From Caulobacteraceae bacterium (GTDB lineage Bacteria > Pseudomonadota > Alphaproteobacteria > Caulobacterales > Caulobacteraceae): a stretch of 12,597 bases of DNA. The notes under the pieces were generated by a model, which worked only from the letters and a program-made list of their open reading frames with translations, made no database searches and was not told the DNA's origin. Shown here one piece after another: positions 1-5,996 of the stretch; position 1 is the stretch's first letter, and every line of letters starts with the position of its first letter. Location: contig JASLDZ010000281.1 in assembly GCA_030151985.1 (NCBI GenBank), positions 1 through 12,597 of the forward strand. Direction: 5' to 3'. A program made the position numbers and the translations under genes.

Positions 1-84
1 GTCGGCCTGGCGGGCGATGCGGCCGGTCTCGAGGGTCAGCGTGCGGCCGCCCCACTCGATGGTCTTGCGCTTGATGTCGAACAT
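1..84 (-). CDS. pnp: Polynucleotide phosphorylase, N-terminal fragment
   Basis: This is the first 28 codons of PNPase, the 3'-5' phosphorolytic exoribonuclease of the RNA degradosome; the remainder lies beyond the left edge. The fragment opens MFDIKRKTIEWGGRTLTLET and continues with GRIARQAD, the conserved start of the first RNase PH domain in alphaproteobacterial PNPases. The start is the ATG at 84-82 and the frame runs open to base 1. No strong Shine-Dalgarno is visible; a GAAAGAC-like purine stretch lies about 11 nt upstream. It follows rpsO after a 304-bp spacer rich in hairpins, the conserved rpsO-pnp arrangement. In enterobacteria PNPase represses its own synthesis through a structured leader, and the spacer here could serve similarly (inference). 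Identification rests on 28 residues plus gene order. Confidence 0.93.
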   Translation of the reverse strand, partial: MFDIKRKTIEWGGRTLTLETGRIARQAD

Positions 85-251
85 TGGGTGTTTGTCTTTC
101 GTGTTCCGCGGGCCGGATTGCCGCGCGGCGGACAGGACGGGCGTCTTCAGGACGGGTCCGGGCTTCCTCTCCAGAGGCCGCGCGACGCCCATGCGGCGCG
201 CGGGTCGGCGTGAGGATCGCAGGTGACCCTCGTGGTTCACCCCGCCGCTCC

Positions 252-283
252 GTCACCCCCGGACTTGATCCGGGGGCCGAGCG
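252..283. repeat. Dispersed-type palindromic repeat, copy 1
   Basis: A perfect 8-bp stem, CCCCCGGA at 256-263 and TCCGGGGG at 269-276, closes a 5-nt loop CTTGA. The element is followed by CCGAGCG. This CCCGG-acttga-CCGGG type of palindrome is widespread between genes in alphaproteobacterial genomes (recalled, not searched). Its partner at 331-360 is in the opposite orientation. Confidence 0.75.
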
Positions 284-330
284 TTCGGAGCCTCGCGGTC
301 TGACGACCGCGTCAGCGGTCGCGGCGTCCC

Positions 331-360
331 CCGCTCGATCCCCGGGTCAAGCCCGGGGAG
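331..360. repeat. Dispersed-type palindromic repeat, copy 2 (inverted)
   Basis: A 7-bp stem, CCCCGGG at 340-346 and CCCGGGG at 352-358, closes the loop TCAAG, the reverse complement of the copy-1 type loop (CTTGA). Read on the other strand it aligns with copy 1, including the flanking CGAGCG. The two copies could therefore pair into one long imperfect stem in the minus-strand transcript, as an alternative to two separate short hairpins. Confidence 0.75.
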
Positions 361-388
361 GACGGAAGGGGGAGGGCGCGAGCGTTAC

Positions 389-658
389 TTACCGGCGGAT
401 GCCCAGCGTGCCGATGATGGCGGTGTAGCGGGCTTCGTCGGTCTTCTTCAGGTGGTCCAGAAGGCTCCGCCGTGTCGAGACCATCTTGAGCAGGCCGCGG
501 CGGGAGTGGTTGTCCTTCTTGTGGGTCTTGAAGTGCTCGGTCAGGTTGGTGATCCGTTCGGTGAGGATCGCGACCTGGACTTCGGCTGAGCCGGTGTCGG
601 CTTCCGAGCGGGCGTGGGTGGTGATCAGTTCGTGCTTGCGATCGGGCGTGATCGACAT
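389..658 (-). CDS. rpsO: 30S ribosomal protein S15
   Basis: S15 is the primary binding protein of the 16S rRNA central domain and also forms an intersubunit bridge with 23S rRNA. The 89-residue product has the family length. Its hallmarks are DTGSAEVQVA (about residues 21-30), LTERITNLTEHFKTHKKDNH (about 32-51), the SRRGLL turn that contacts rRNA, and the C-terminal RRSLLDHLKK...YTAIIGTLGIRR. The ATG at 658 is backed by the Shine-Dalgarno AAAGGA at 666-671 with a 7-nt spacer. It lies 21 nt downstream of truB and upstream of pnp in the conserved rbfA-truB-rpsO-pnp order, and probably shares their transcript. Nothing is unusual in the protein. Confidence 0.99.
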   Translation of the reverse strand: MSITPDRKHELITTHARSEADTGSAEVQVAILTERITNLTEHFKTHKKDNHSRRGLLKMVSTRRSLLDHLKKTDEARYTAIIGTLGIRR

Positions 659-665
659 CGGCGTG

Positions 666-671
666 TCCTTT
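666..671 (-). promoter_or_regulatory. Shine-Dalgarno of rpsO
   Basis: AAAGGA on the minus strand lies 7 nt before the rpsO ATG. It sits inside the 21-nt truB-rpsO gap and fixes the rpsO start. Confidence 0.75.
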
Positions 672-679
672 CTGGGGAC

Positions 680-1609
680 CTAGAGGTTGAAGACGCGGAC
701 GGGTTCGACCCGGCCGGCCCGCAGCTCTCCCAAGGCCACCAGGCGATCACCCCTCATGGCGGAAACGATCCGCGACGCATCTAAGCGTTCGCGTAGCGCT
801 TCGACCTGGCGAGGGAGGAGCACGATGGATCGCCCTTGGGCGAGCCGGAAGGCGTCCTCGTCGGTGACGGCCAGCGCCGGGATGTCGTCCAGCGCGGTCT
901 CGACCGGGAGTAGGGCCTTCGAGGCGAGCGCCTCATACTCCAGATCGCCCAGCGACGCCAGCGGCAGGGCGTCGGCCTCCGTGAAGCGGCCCACGCGCGT
1001 GCGGCGCAGCGCCGACACGTGGCCGACCGTGCCGAGCGCCAACGCCAAGTCTCGGGCCAGGGAGCGGACGTAGGTGCCCTTGCCGCAGTCGATCTCAATC
1101 ACGGCGTGGTCGGGATCGGGCGCCTCGACCAGGCGGGCCGCGGTGATGGTCACGCGGCGCGACGGCATCTCCACCTCCTGCCCCGCCCGCGCCAGCTCAT
1201 AGGCGCGCTCGCCGTTGACGCGCACGGCGGAGAAGGCGGGGGGGACTTGGCTGATCTCGCCGGTGAACCGCTCGGCGAGCATGGCCGCGACGTCGGCGGG
1301 TTCGGGGCGCACGTCCGAGCGCGCGACCACCTCGCCCTCCGCGTCGCAGGAGGCGGTGGCCTCGCCCCAGCGGACGGTGAAGCGGTAGCTCTTGTCCGCG
1401 TCCATGGCGAAGGGAACGGTCTTGGTCGCCTCCCCCAGCGCGATCGGGAGCACGCCCGTGGCCAGCGGATCGAGCGTGCCCGCGTGCCCCGCCTTCTGCG
1501 CGTCGAACAGCCGGCGCACGCGGGTGACGGCGTCGGTGGAGCCCAGGCCGTGGGGCTTGTCGAGGCAGACCCAGCCGTGGACGGGGGAGCCGCGCTTGCG
1601 GCGGGCCAT
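680..1609 (-). CDS. truB: tRNA pseudouridine(55) synthase
   Basis: TruB isomerises U55 in the T-arm of nearly all elongator tRNAs to pseudouridine and also acts as a tRNA chaperone. The 309-residue protein starts with the family's GWVCLDKPHGLGST motif (residues 12-25). Next comes the catalytic motif GHAGTLDPLATGVLP, with the nucleophilic Asp at residue 47. Further TruB blocks are Y-R-F-T-V-R-W-G (residues 80-87) and CGKGTYVRSLARDL (about 175-188). The C-terminal part (roughly 230-309, ending RVEPVRVFNL) corresponds to the PUA-like RNA-binding region. The ATG at 1609 abuts the rbfA stop TAG (1612-1610) with no gap, which implies translational coupling. The ribosome-binding purines come from the repeat at the end of rbfA. 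All key residues are present. Confidence 0.98.
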   Translation of the reverse strand: MARRKRGSPVHGWVCLDKPHGLGSTDAVTRVRRLFDAQKAGHAGTLDPLATGVLPIALGEATKTVPFAMDADKSYRFTVRWGEATASCDAEGEVVARSDVRPEPADVAAMLAERFTGEISQVPPAFSAVRVNGERAYELARAGQEVEMPSRRVTITAARLVEAPDPDHAVIEIDCGKGTYVRSLARDLALALGTVGHVSALRRTRVGRFTEADALPLASLGDLEYEALASKALLPVETALDDIPALAVTDEDAFRLAQGRSIVLLPRQVEALRERLDASRIVSAMRGDRLVALGELRAGRVEPVRVFNL

Positions 1610-2245
1610 CTACTCCCCCCCTCCGTCGCTCGCTGCGCTCGCGCCACCTCCCCCGCGCGCGGGGGAGGTCTGATCGGTTGTAGCCGTGTCCCCCCAGGGC
1701 TCCCCCGCTCGCGGGGGAGCTGGCGACGGCGGGCGAGAGCCCGGCGGCGTCTGAGGGGGGGAGGTTTCCAAATCCCGCGCCACCTCCGGCCGGGCGAACA
1801 GCGCGTCCATGTGCGCCGCCTCGTCGAAGCTGTGGTCGTGGATGAAGTGCAGGTCGGGGGTGAACTTGAGCTCGATGTGCCGACCGAGGCGGCCGCGGAG
1901 GAACTTGGACGCGCGGTTCATCGCTTCCACCACCTCCGCCGCATGCGCGCCGCCGAGCGGCTCGATGAACACCGTGGCGTGACGCAGGTCGGGGCTCATG
2001 CGCGCCTCGGTGACGGTGACCGACACGCCGGCCATGGCCGGGTCGGCGATCTCCTCCTCGCGCAGCACCTCGGCCAGCGCGTGGCGCACGAGCTCGCCCG
2101 CGCGGAGCTGGCGCTGGCTGAGCGGGGCGCCCGCCTTGTCCTTGGCGTGCGGCTTGCGGCTGCGGGAGGGGCGGCCGCCGAAGTTTCCCTTCTCGAATCC
2201 GCCCTTGGACGGTCCTGCGGATCGGGAGGAACGAGGGGTCTTCAT
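1610..2245 (-). CDS. rbfA: 30S ribosome-binding factor A with repeat-derived tail
   Basis: RbfA is a KH-fold factor that binds immature 30S subunits near the 16S 5' helix and is needed for cold adaptation and 16S maturation. The product is 211 residues, long for a family usually near 120-150. The basic low-complexity N-terminal 40 residues (MKTPRSSRSAGPSKGG...) are seen in other alphaproteobacteria. The KH-type core spans about 43-155, with QRQLRAGELVRHALAEVL, ADPAMAGVSVTVTEARMSPDLRHATVF, LRGRLGRHIELKFTPDLHFIHD and FDEAAHMDALF. From residue 161 the tail is Pro/Gly/Ala-rich, encoded by palindromic repeat DNA, and probably disordered. The ATG at 2245 was chosen because GAGG lies 8 nt upstream and the N-terminal pattern fits; a longer open frame to 2551 has no RbfA similarity. 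It heads the cluster, divergent from the SixA-like gene; the usual upstream infB is not here. Confidence 0.95.
   Translation of the reverse strand: MKTPRSSRSAGPSKGGFEKGNFGGRPSRSRKPHAKDKAGAPLSQRQLRAGELVRHALAEVLREEEIADPAMAGVSVTVTEARMSPDLRHATVFIEPLGGAHAAEVVEAMNRASKFLRGRLGRHIELKFTPDLHFIHDHSFDEAAHMDALFARPEVARDLETSPPQTPPGSRPPSPAPPRAGEPWGDTATTDQTSPARGGGGASAASDGGGE
1613..1624 (-). promoter_or_regulatory. Repeat-derived Shine-Dalgarno of truB
   Basis: The minus strand reads GGAGGGGGGGAG, then the rbfA stop TAG, then the truB ATG. GGAGG (1624-1620) is 10 nt before the ATG. These purines belong to the C-rich repeat that forms the rbfA 3' end. Confidence 0.6.
1613..1770. repeat. Cytosine-rich palindromic repeat cluster inside rbfA 3' end
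   Basis: The block carries a perfect 24-bp palindrome at 1646-1669 (ACCTCCCCCGCG followed by its complement). A second stem-loop at 1699-1720 has two 10-bp arms, GCTCCCCCGC and GCGGGGGAGC, around TC. A further GGGGGGGAGG tract lies near 1757-1766. The flanking phrase CTCCCCCCCTCCGTCGCTCG and the translated pattern PPRAGE / SPARGGG resemble repeats common in alphaproteobacterial genomes (recalled, not searched). The block sits wholly within the rbfA frame and adds about 51 codons to it. It has no transposase and looks non-autonomous. Confidence 0.7.
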
Positions 2246-2339
2246 GGGGTGCGCCTCAATGGCGCGGCGGCGGGTCGGACGCCGGTCGCGCGGGGAGCGG
2301 GCGGGGATAGACGCGCCGGACCCGCGCGTCCAGCGGAGC

Positions 2340-2367
2340 TTCGCATACGCGGGCGATGCGCTAGAAC
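2340..2367 (+). promoter_or_regulatory. Candidate promoter of the SixA-like gene
   Basis: A -35-like TTCGCA (2340-2345) and a -10-like TAGAAC (2362-2367) are separated by 16 bp. The -10 ends 8 nt before the ATG, and no Shine-Dalgarno is present, so the transcript would be nearly leaderless. It sits in the 130-bp divergent spacer 2246-2375, which should also contain the rbfA promoter; I could not place that one. Confidence 0.3.
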
Positions 2368-2375
2368 GGGCTTCG

Positions 2376-2861
2376 ATGCGCACCCTCATCCTCCTGCGGC
2401 ACGGCGAGGCCGAGGCCCGCGCGGCGTCGGGCCGGGACCGCGACCGGGCGCTGACCGCGGCCGGGCGGGCGGACGCGGCGCTCTCCGGGCGGGCGATGGC
2501 GGCGTCGGGCTTCACGCCGGACGCGGTGCTCGTCTCCCCCGCCGTGCGCACGCGCCAGACGTGGGAGGCGGCGCGCGCCGCCTTCGCCGACCCGCCGCCT
2601 GAGACCTCCTGCCCCGTCCTCTACGACGCGCCGCCGACGGCGCTCGTGCAGGCGGCGGACGACGAGCGCGCCGACACGGTGCTGCTGGTCGCGCACAACC
2701 CCGGTCTGCCCGCGCTGGCGGACCTTCTGACCGACGATCCGCGTTTGGGAGAGGGGTTTCCGCCCGCCGCCTTCGCGGTCCTGCGCCTCGACGCGCCGGG
2801 TGCGCCCTGGCGGCTGGTGGAGCTGCACCGCCCGCCCCGGTTCGCGGAGGCCGACGAATGA
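2376..2861 (+). CDS. Histidine phosphatase family protein (SixA-like)
   Basis: A 161-residue member of the histidine phosphatase (phosphoglycerate mutase-like) superfamily, closest in length and layout to SixA. E. coli SixA dephosphorylates phosphohistidine proteins; the substrate here is unknown. The catalytic motif LLRHGEAE (residues 6-13) gives Arg8 and the phospho-accepting His9. A conserved arginine pair follows in VLVSPAVRTRQTWEA (51-65, Arg58/Arg60), and the second catalytic-pocket histidine is in LLVAHNPGL (103-111, His107). No signal peptide or membrane segment is seen, so it is cytoplasmic. The ATG at 2376 starts exactly at the family's MRTLILLRHG; the open frame extends upstream but that part is antisense to rbfA. 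It heads the plus-strand run with DUF952 and pyrD, 10 nt before the next gene. Confidence 0.9.
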   Translation: MRTLILLRHGEAEARAASGRDRDRALTAAGRADAALSGRAMAASGFTPDAVLVSPAVRTRQTWEAARAAFADPPPETSCPVLYDAPPTALVQAADDERADTVLLVAHNPGLPALADLLTDDPRLGEGFPPAAFAVLRLDAPGAPWRLVELHRPPRFAEADE

Positions 2862-2871
2862 GGTTCGGGGA

Positions 2872-3219
2872 ATGAGCCGCGTCTACAAGATCGTCTCCCA
2901 CAAGGACTGGGAGGCGGCCCAGGCCAAGGGCGTGTTCGAGGGCGCGGAGATCGACCTGCGCGACGGCTACATCCATCTCTCCACCGCCGAACAGGCGCCC
3001 GAGACGCTGCGGCTGCACTTCCACGGCCGCGACGACCTGATGATCCTGCAACTGGAGTCCGAAGAGTTGGGCGACGCGCTGAAGTGGGAGGAGGCGCGGG
3101 GCGGCCAGCTTTTCCCCCACTTCTACGGCCCGCTGGAGGTGGCCAAGGTGCGCAAGTGCGAGCTCCTGCCGCTGGACGGCGAGGGCGTCCCCGCCCCGGC
3201 CGCGCCCCTCTCGGCGTGA
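2872..3219 (+). CDS. DUF952 domain-containing protein
   Basis: A 115-residue protein of the DUF952 family, which has no established function. Recognisable blocks are YKIVSHKDWEAAQAKGVF (residues 5-22), DLRDGYIHLSTAEQ (28-41, the most conserved stretch), an HF-G-DDLMILQL strand (49-61), ALKWEEARGGQLFPHFYGPL (69-88), and a closing strand around 91-99. The histidines in YIHLST and FPHFYG could line a small pocket (inference). The ATG at 2872 is preceded by GAGG within the end of the SixA-like gene and matches the family N-terminus. Its TGA overlaps the pyrD GTG start by 4 nt (GTGA), so DUF952 and PyrD are probably translationally coupled. The last 12 residues are Pro/Ala-rich. Confidence 0.93.
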   Translation: MSRVYKIVSHKDWEAAQAKGVFEGAEIDLRDGYIHLSTAEQAPETLRLHFHGRDDLMILQLESEELGDALKWEEARGGQLFPHFYGPLEVAKVRKCELLPLDGEGVPAPAAPLSA

Positions 3220-4265
3220 GCGCCCTGCACGGCCTCGCCACCGCCGCCCTGCGCCGGCTCGACCCGGAGACCGCGCACGAGCTGACGCTGCGGGCGCTGG
3301 AGGCGGGGCTCGGCCCTCGCGACGGGGGCGGCGACGATCCGGTGCTGGCGGTGGAGCTGGCGGGCCTGCGCCTGCCCAACCCGGTCGGCCTTGCGGCGGG
3401 CTTCGACAAGGACGCGCGCGTGTTCGGCCCCATGCTACGCGCCGGGTTCGGCTTCGTAGAGTGCGGCAGCGTCACGCCTCGTCCGCAGGCGGGCAATCCC
3501 AAGCCCCGCCTGTTCCGGCTGCCGGACGACAGGGCGGTGATCAACCGCATGGGCTTCAACAACGGCGGCCTGGACAGCTTCGCCGCGCGACTAGAGCGGC
3601 GTGGCGCGGGCGTGGTGGGCGCGAACCTCGGCGCCAACAAGGATTCCCCCGACCGCACCGGCGACTATGTGGCGGGCTTCTCCCGGGTGGCGGAGCTGGC
3701 GGACTACGTGACCGTCAACGTCTCCTCCCCTAACACGCCAGGCCTGCGCGCCCTGCAGTCGGCGCAGGCGCTGGACGAATTGGGCGAGCGGCTGGCTGCG
3801 GCGCGGGCGGCGGCCTCGGCCAAGCCGCCGGTGTTCCTGAAGGTCGCGCCCGACCTTGACGAGGCGGAGATCGAGGCGATCACCTCCCGCGCCGCCGCCT
3901 GGCGCTTCGACGCGCTCATCGTATCCAACACCACGGTCGACCGGCCGGACGGCTTGCGCGGGCGCCACGTCGCGGAGGCCGGCGGCCTCTCGGGCGCCCC
4001 GCTGTTCGCCCGTTCGACGTGGGTGCTCGGCCTCTTCGCTCAGGCGCTGCGGGGGACGGGCGTCGCGCTGGTCGGCGCCGGCGGCGTCGCGAGCGGGGCG
4101 GACGCCTATGCCAAGATCCGCGCCGGCGCGCGCGCGGTGCAGCTCTACACGGCGCTGGTCTACGGCGGCCCGGGCCTCGTGGGGGAGATCAAGCGCGACC
4201 TCGCGACCCGGCTGAAGGCCGACGGATTCAGGAGCGTGGCTGAGGCGGTGGGGACGGGCGGCTGA
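3216..4265 (+). CDS. pyrD: Dihydroorotate dehydrogenase (quinone), class 2
   Basis: PyrD oxidises dihydroorotate to orotate with FMN and passes electrons to membrane quinone, the fourth step of UMP synthesis. The 349-residue product has the N-terminal helical extension typical of class 2, membrane-associated enzymes (SALHGLATAALRRLDPETAH, residues 2-21). The barrel follows: PNPVGLAAGFDKDA (54-67), GSVTPRPQAGNPKPRLFRL (84-102), NRMGFNNGG (110-118), and VNVSSPNTPGLR (167-178), where Ser171 is the expected catalytic base. LKVAPDL (208-214) and VSNTT (236-240) come next. The FMN phosphate-binding region is VGAGGVASG...KIRAGARAVQLYTALVYGG (286-318). The GTG at 3216 is chosen because it overlaps the preceding stop and matches the family N-terminus; the longer frame from 3084 is out-of-frame DUF952 sequence. 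No defects are seen. Confidence 0.97.
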   Translation: MSALHGLATAALRRLDPETAHELTLRALEAGLGPRDGGGDDPVLAVELAGLRLPNPVGLAAGFDKDARVFGPMLRAGFGFVECGSVTPRPQAGNPKPRLFRLPDDRAVINRMGFNNGGLDSFAARLERRGAGVVGANLGANKDSPDRTGDYVAGFSRVAELADYVTVNVSSPNTPGLRALQSAQALDELGERLAAARAAASAKPPVFLKVAPDLDEAEIEAITSRAAAWRFDALIVSNTTVDRPDGLRGRHVAEAGGLSGAPLFARSTWVLGLFAQALRGTGVALVGAGGVASGADAYAKIRAGARAVQLYTALVYGGPGLVGEIKRDLATRLKADGFRSVAEAVGTGG

Positions 4266-4295
4266 CCTCCGCTAGGGTTCGCGTCCGTTCGCCGC

Positions 4296-4301
4296 TATAT
4301 C
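4296..4301 (+). promoter_or_regulatory. Candidate -10 element of dapF
   Basis: TATATC ends 7 nt upstream of the dapF ATG, in the 43-bp gap after pyrD. No good -35 box at 16-18 bp spacing and no Shine-Dalgarno are seen. If it is real, transcription would begin at or next to the start codon. Confidence 0.3.
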
Positions 4302-4308
4302 GCCCGCC

Positions 4309-5139
4309 ATGTCCCGCCCGTTCCTGAAGATGAACGGCCTCGGCAACGACTTCGTCGTGGTGGAGGCGCGCTCCGCCCCGTTCGCGCCGACGGCGGACGA
4401 GGTGCGGGCGCTGGCGTCGCGCGACGCGGCGACGGGCGGCTGCGACCAGCTGATCGCCATCGAACCCTCCGCATCGGGCGACGCCTTCATGCGCATCTGG
4501 AACGCCGACGGCGAGGAGGTCGCCGCCTGCGGGAACGCCGCGCGGTGCGTCGGCTGGCTCCTGATGCAGGCGACCGGGCGCGGGGAGGCGCGGTTCGAGA
4601 CGCTCGCCGGCCCGCTCCACGCGCTCGCGGCGGGCGATCGGCGCGTCACCGTCGACATGGGGCCGCCGGGGCTCGACTGGCGCGACATCCCGCTCGCCGA
4701 GGAGATGGACACCAAGAACATCGAGCTCGCCGTCGGGCCCCCGACCGCGCCGATCCTGCACACGCCGGGCTGTGTCAGCATCGGCAACCCGCACGTGGTC
4801 TTCTTCACCTCGCGGCTGGACGACGCCACCGTCGCCGGGGTCGGGCCGATGATCGAGCGCCACCCGCTGTTCCCCGAAGGCGTCAACGTCGGCTTCTGCG
4901 AGGTGCGAGACTCCGGTCGCTTGCGCCTGCGGGTGTGGGAGCGTGGGGCGGGGCTGACCAAGGCCTGCGGCACCGGCGCCTGCGCCGCCCTCGTCGCCGC
5001 CCATCGCCGCGGTCTGTGCGGCCGCGAGGCGGAGGTGGAGCTGGACGGCGGTGCGCTCCACATCGGCTGGCGCGAGGGCGACGGCCACGTGCTGATGACG
5101 GGCGACGTGGCCGTCGAGTACACCGGGATGCTGCCATGA
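4309..5139 (+). CDS. dapF: Diaminopimelate epimerase
   Basis: DapF interconverts LL- and meso-diaminopimelate, supplying lysine and the peptidoglycan cross-linking residue, by a PLP-independent two-cysteine mechanism. The 276-residue length is typical. The N-terminal half has FLKMNGLGNDFVVVE (residues 5-19), MRIWNADGEEVAACGNAARC (61-80) with catalytic Cys74, and ETLAG (97-101). The second half has SIGNPHVVFF (157-166), GVNVGFCEV (191-199), the ERGAGLTKACGTGACAAL block (211-228) with catalytic Cys220, and VLMTGDVAVEY near the C-terminus. The ATG at 4309 begins the family's MS--FLKMNGLGNDF. It follows pyrD by 43 bp and overlaps the downstream dehydrogenase by an ATGA junction. In many alphaproteobacteria dapF is followed directly by mtaB; here another gene lies between them. 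Confidence 0.98.
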   Translation: MSRPFLKMNGLGNDFVVVEARSAPFAPTADEVRALASRDAATGGCDQLIAIEPSASGDAFMRIWNADGEEVAACGNAARCVGWLLMQATGRGEARFETLAGPLHALAAGDRRVTVDMGPPGLDWRDIPLAEEMDTKNIELAVGPPTAPILHTPGCVSIGNPHVVFFTSRLDDATVAGVGPMIERHPLFPEGVNVGFCEVRDSGRLRLRVWERGAGLTKACGTGACAALVAAHRRGLCGREAEVELDGGALHIGWREGDGHVLMTGDVAVEYTGMLP

Positions 5140-5996
5140 CGCCATCGCATCCGATCGTCGCCGCGGGCGGCGTGGCCATCGTGACCGGAGCCGCAAGCGG
5201 GTTGGGTCGGGCCGCCGCGGCGGCCTGGGCGAAGCTCGGGCTCGATCTATGGATGGTCGACACGAACGACGTCGCGTTGAAGGCCGCGGCTGACGCCCTC
5301 CGCACCGCCCATCCGAACGTCGGCGACATCGCTTCTCAGGTTGTGGACGTGGGCGACGCCGACGCGATGAACCGCTTGGCTGATACGGTGTACGAGCATC
5401 ACGACCGTGTGGCGGTGCTGATGAACAACGCGGGCGTGGGCTCGGGTGGTTTGGCGCTGGAGCGGCCGGACGACTGGCGACGCGTGCTGGGCGTCAACCT
5501 GTTCGGGGTGCTGAACGGGGTGCAGGCGTTCGGGACGCGCATGATGGCGCAGGACGGCCCGTCGGCTATCGTCAACACTGGCTCAAAGCAGGGGATCACG
5601 ACGCCGCCCGGCGACACCGCCTACAACGTCTCCAAGGCGGGGGTGAAGGTGCTGACCGAAGAGCTGGCGCACACGCTCCGCGAAACGCCGGGCTGCGAGG
5701 TCTCGGCCCACCTGTTCGTGCCCGGCTTCGTCTGGACCGGCCTAACCTCCCGAGGTCGCGGCGGCGACAAGCCCCCCGGCGCATGGACCGCCGAGCAGAC
5801 CATCGAGCACCTGCTCGCGCGGATGGCGGAGGGCGACTTCTACATCCTGTGCCCCGACGGCGAGACGACCCCCGAGGTGGACAGGAAGCGCGTCGCCTGG
5901 GCGGCGCAGGACATTGTCCAGAACCGGCCGCCCCTCTCCCGCTGGCACAAGGACTGGAAGGACCGCTTCGCCGCCTACATGGCCGAAGGCGGATGA
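5136..5996 (+). CDS. SDR family NAD(P)-dependent oxidoreductase
   Basis: A 286-residue classical short-chain dehydrogenase/reductase with a Rossmann fold; its substrate cannot be told from sequence. Landmarks are the dinucleotide-binding glycine motif TGAASGLG (residues 17-24), VDVGD (70-74), NNAG (97-100), catalytic Asn121 in GVNLFG, Ser150 in NTGSKQG, and Tyr163/Lys167 in YNVSK. PGFVWTGL (196-203) follows. An Asp at residue 42, at the end of the second strand, hints at NAD preference (inference). The C-terminal 55 residues (FYILCPDGETT...PPLSRWHKDWKDRFAAYMAEG) exceed the minimal fold and define a subfamily I recall in related bacteria. It is joined by ATGA overlaps to dapF upstream and mtaB downstream. 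Its codon use has slightly more A/T third positions than its neighbours by eye, a weak hint of later arrival. Confidence 0.93.
   Translation: MTPSHPIVAAGGVAIVTGAASGLGRAAAAAWAKLGLDLWMVDTNDVALKAAADALRTAHPNVGDIASQVVDVGDADAMNRLADTVYEHHDRVAVLMNNAGVGSGGLALERPDDWRRVLGVNLFGVLNGVQAFGTRMMAQDGPSAIVNTGSKQGITTPPGDTAYNVSKAGVKVLTEELAHTLRETPGCEVSAHLFVPGFVWTGLTSRGRGGDKPPGAWTAEQTIEHLLARMAEGDFYILCPDGETTPEVDRKRVAWAAQDIVQNRPPLSRWHKDWKDRFAAYMAEGG

Larger units (their letters stand above)
85..388 (-). promoter_or_regulatory. rpsO-pnp spacer / candidate structured pnp leader
   Basis: This 304-bp gene-free spacer lies between the rpsO stop and the pnp start. Its rpsO-proximal half holds two GC-rich hairpins (256-276 and 340-358) that are inverted copies of each other, plus a central block with GCGGTC at 295-300, GACCGC at 305-310 and GCGGTC at 315-320. 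The middle copy can pair with either flank, giving mutually exclusive hairpins. No U-tract follows any stem on the minus strand, so a classical intrinsic terminator is not supported. The pnp-proximal half (85-250) shows no clear promoter or repeat to me. Reading frames across the spacer look like chance open frames. A role in processing or pnp autoregulation is inferred from position and structure. Confidence 0.4.

Noticed and set aside
1646..1720. Intrinsic terminators within the rbfA tail
   Set aside because: The palindromes are strong but lie inside coding sequence without a following U-tract, and truB and rpsO continue downstream.
2246..2551. Extension of rbfA upstream of 2245
   Set aside because: It is antisense to the SixA-like gene, without RbfA similarity; the GAGG before 2245 marks a better start.
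1019..2602. 527-codon plus-strand open frame opposite truB and rbfA
   Set aside because: It is a low-complexity shadow of two well-identified genes and overlaps the SixA-like gene out of frame.
5078..5092. Other CACGTG cores (near 1016, 5086, 9521, 10078) as parS
   Set aside because: Only the central six bases match; the flanking GTT/AAC positions that ParB needs are absent.
4228..5196. Long minus-strand open frames opposite dapF, and a similar one at 5975-7258 opposite mtaB
   Set aside because: They have compositional bias only, no domains and no start signals; the opposite strand encodes complete enzymes.
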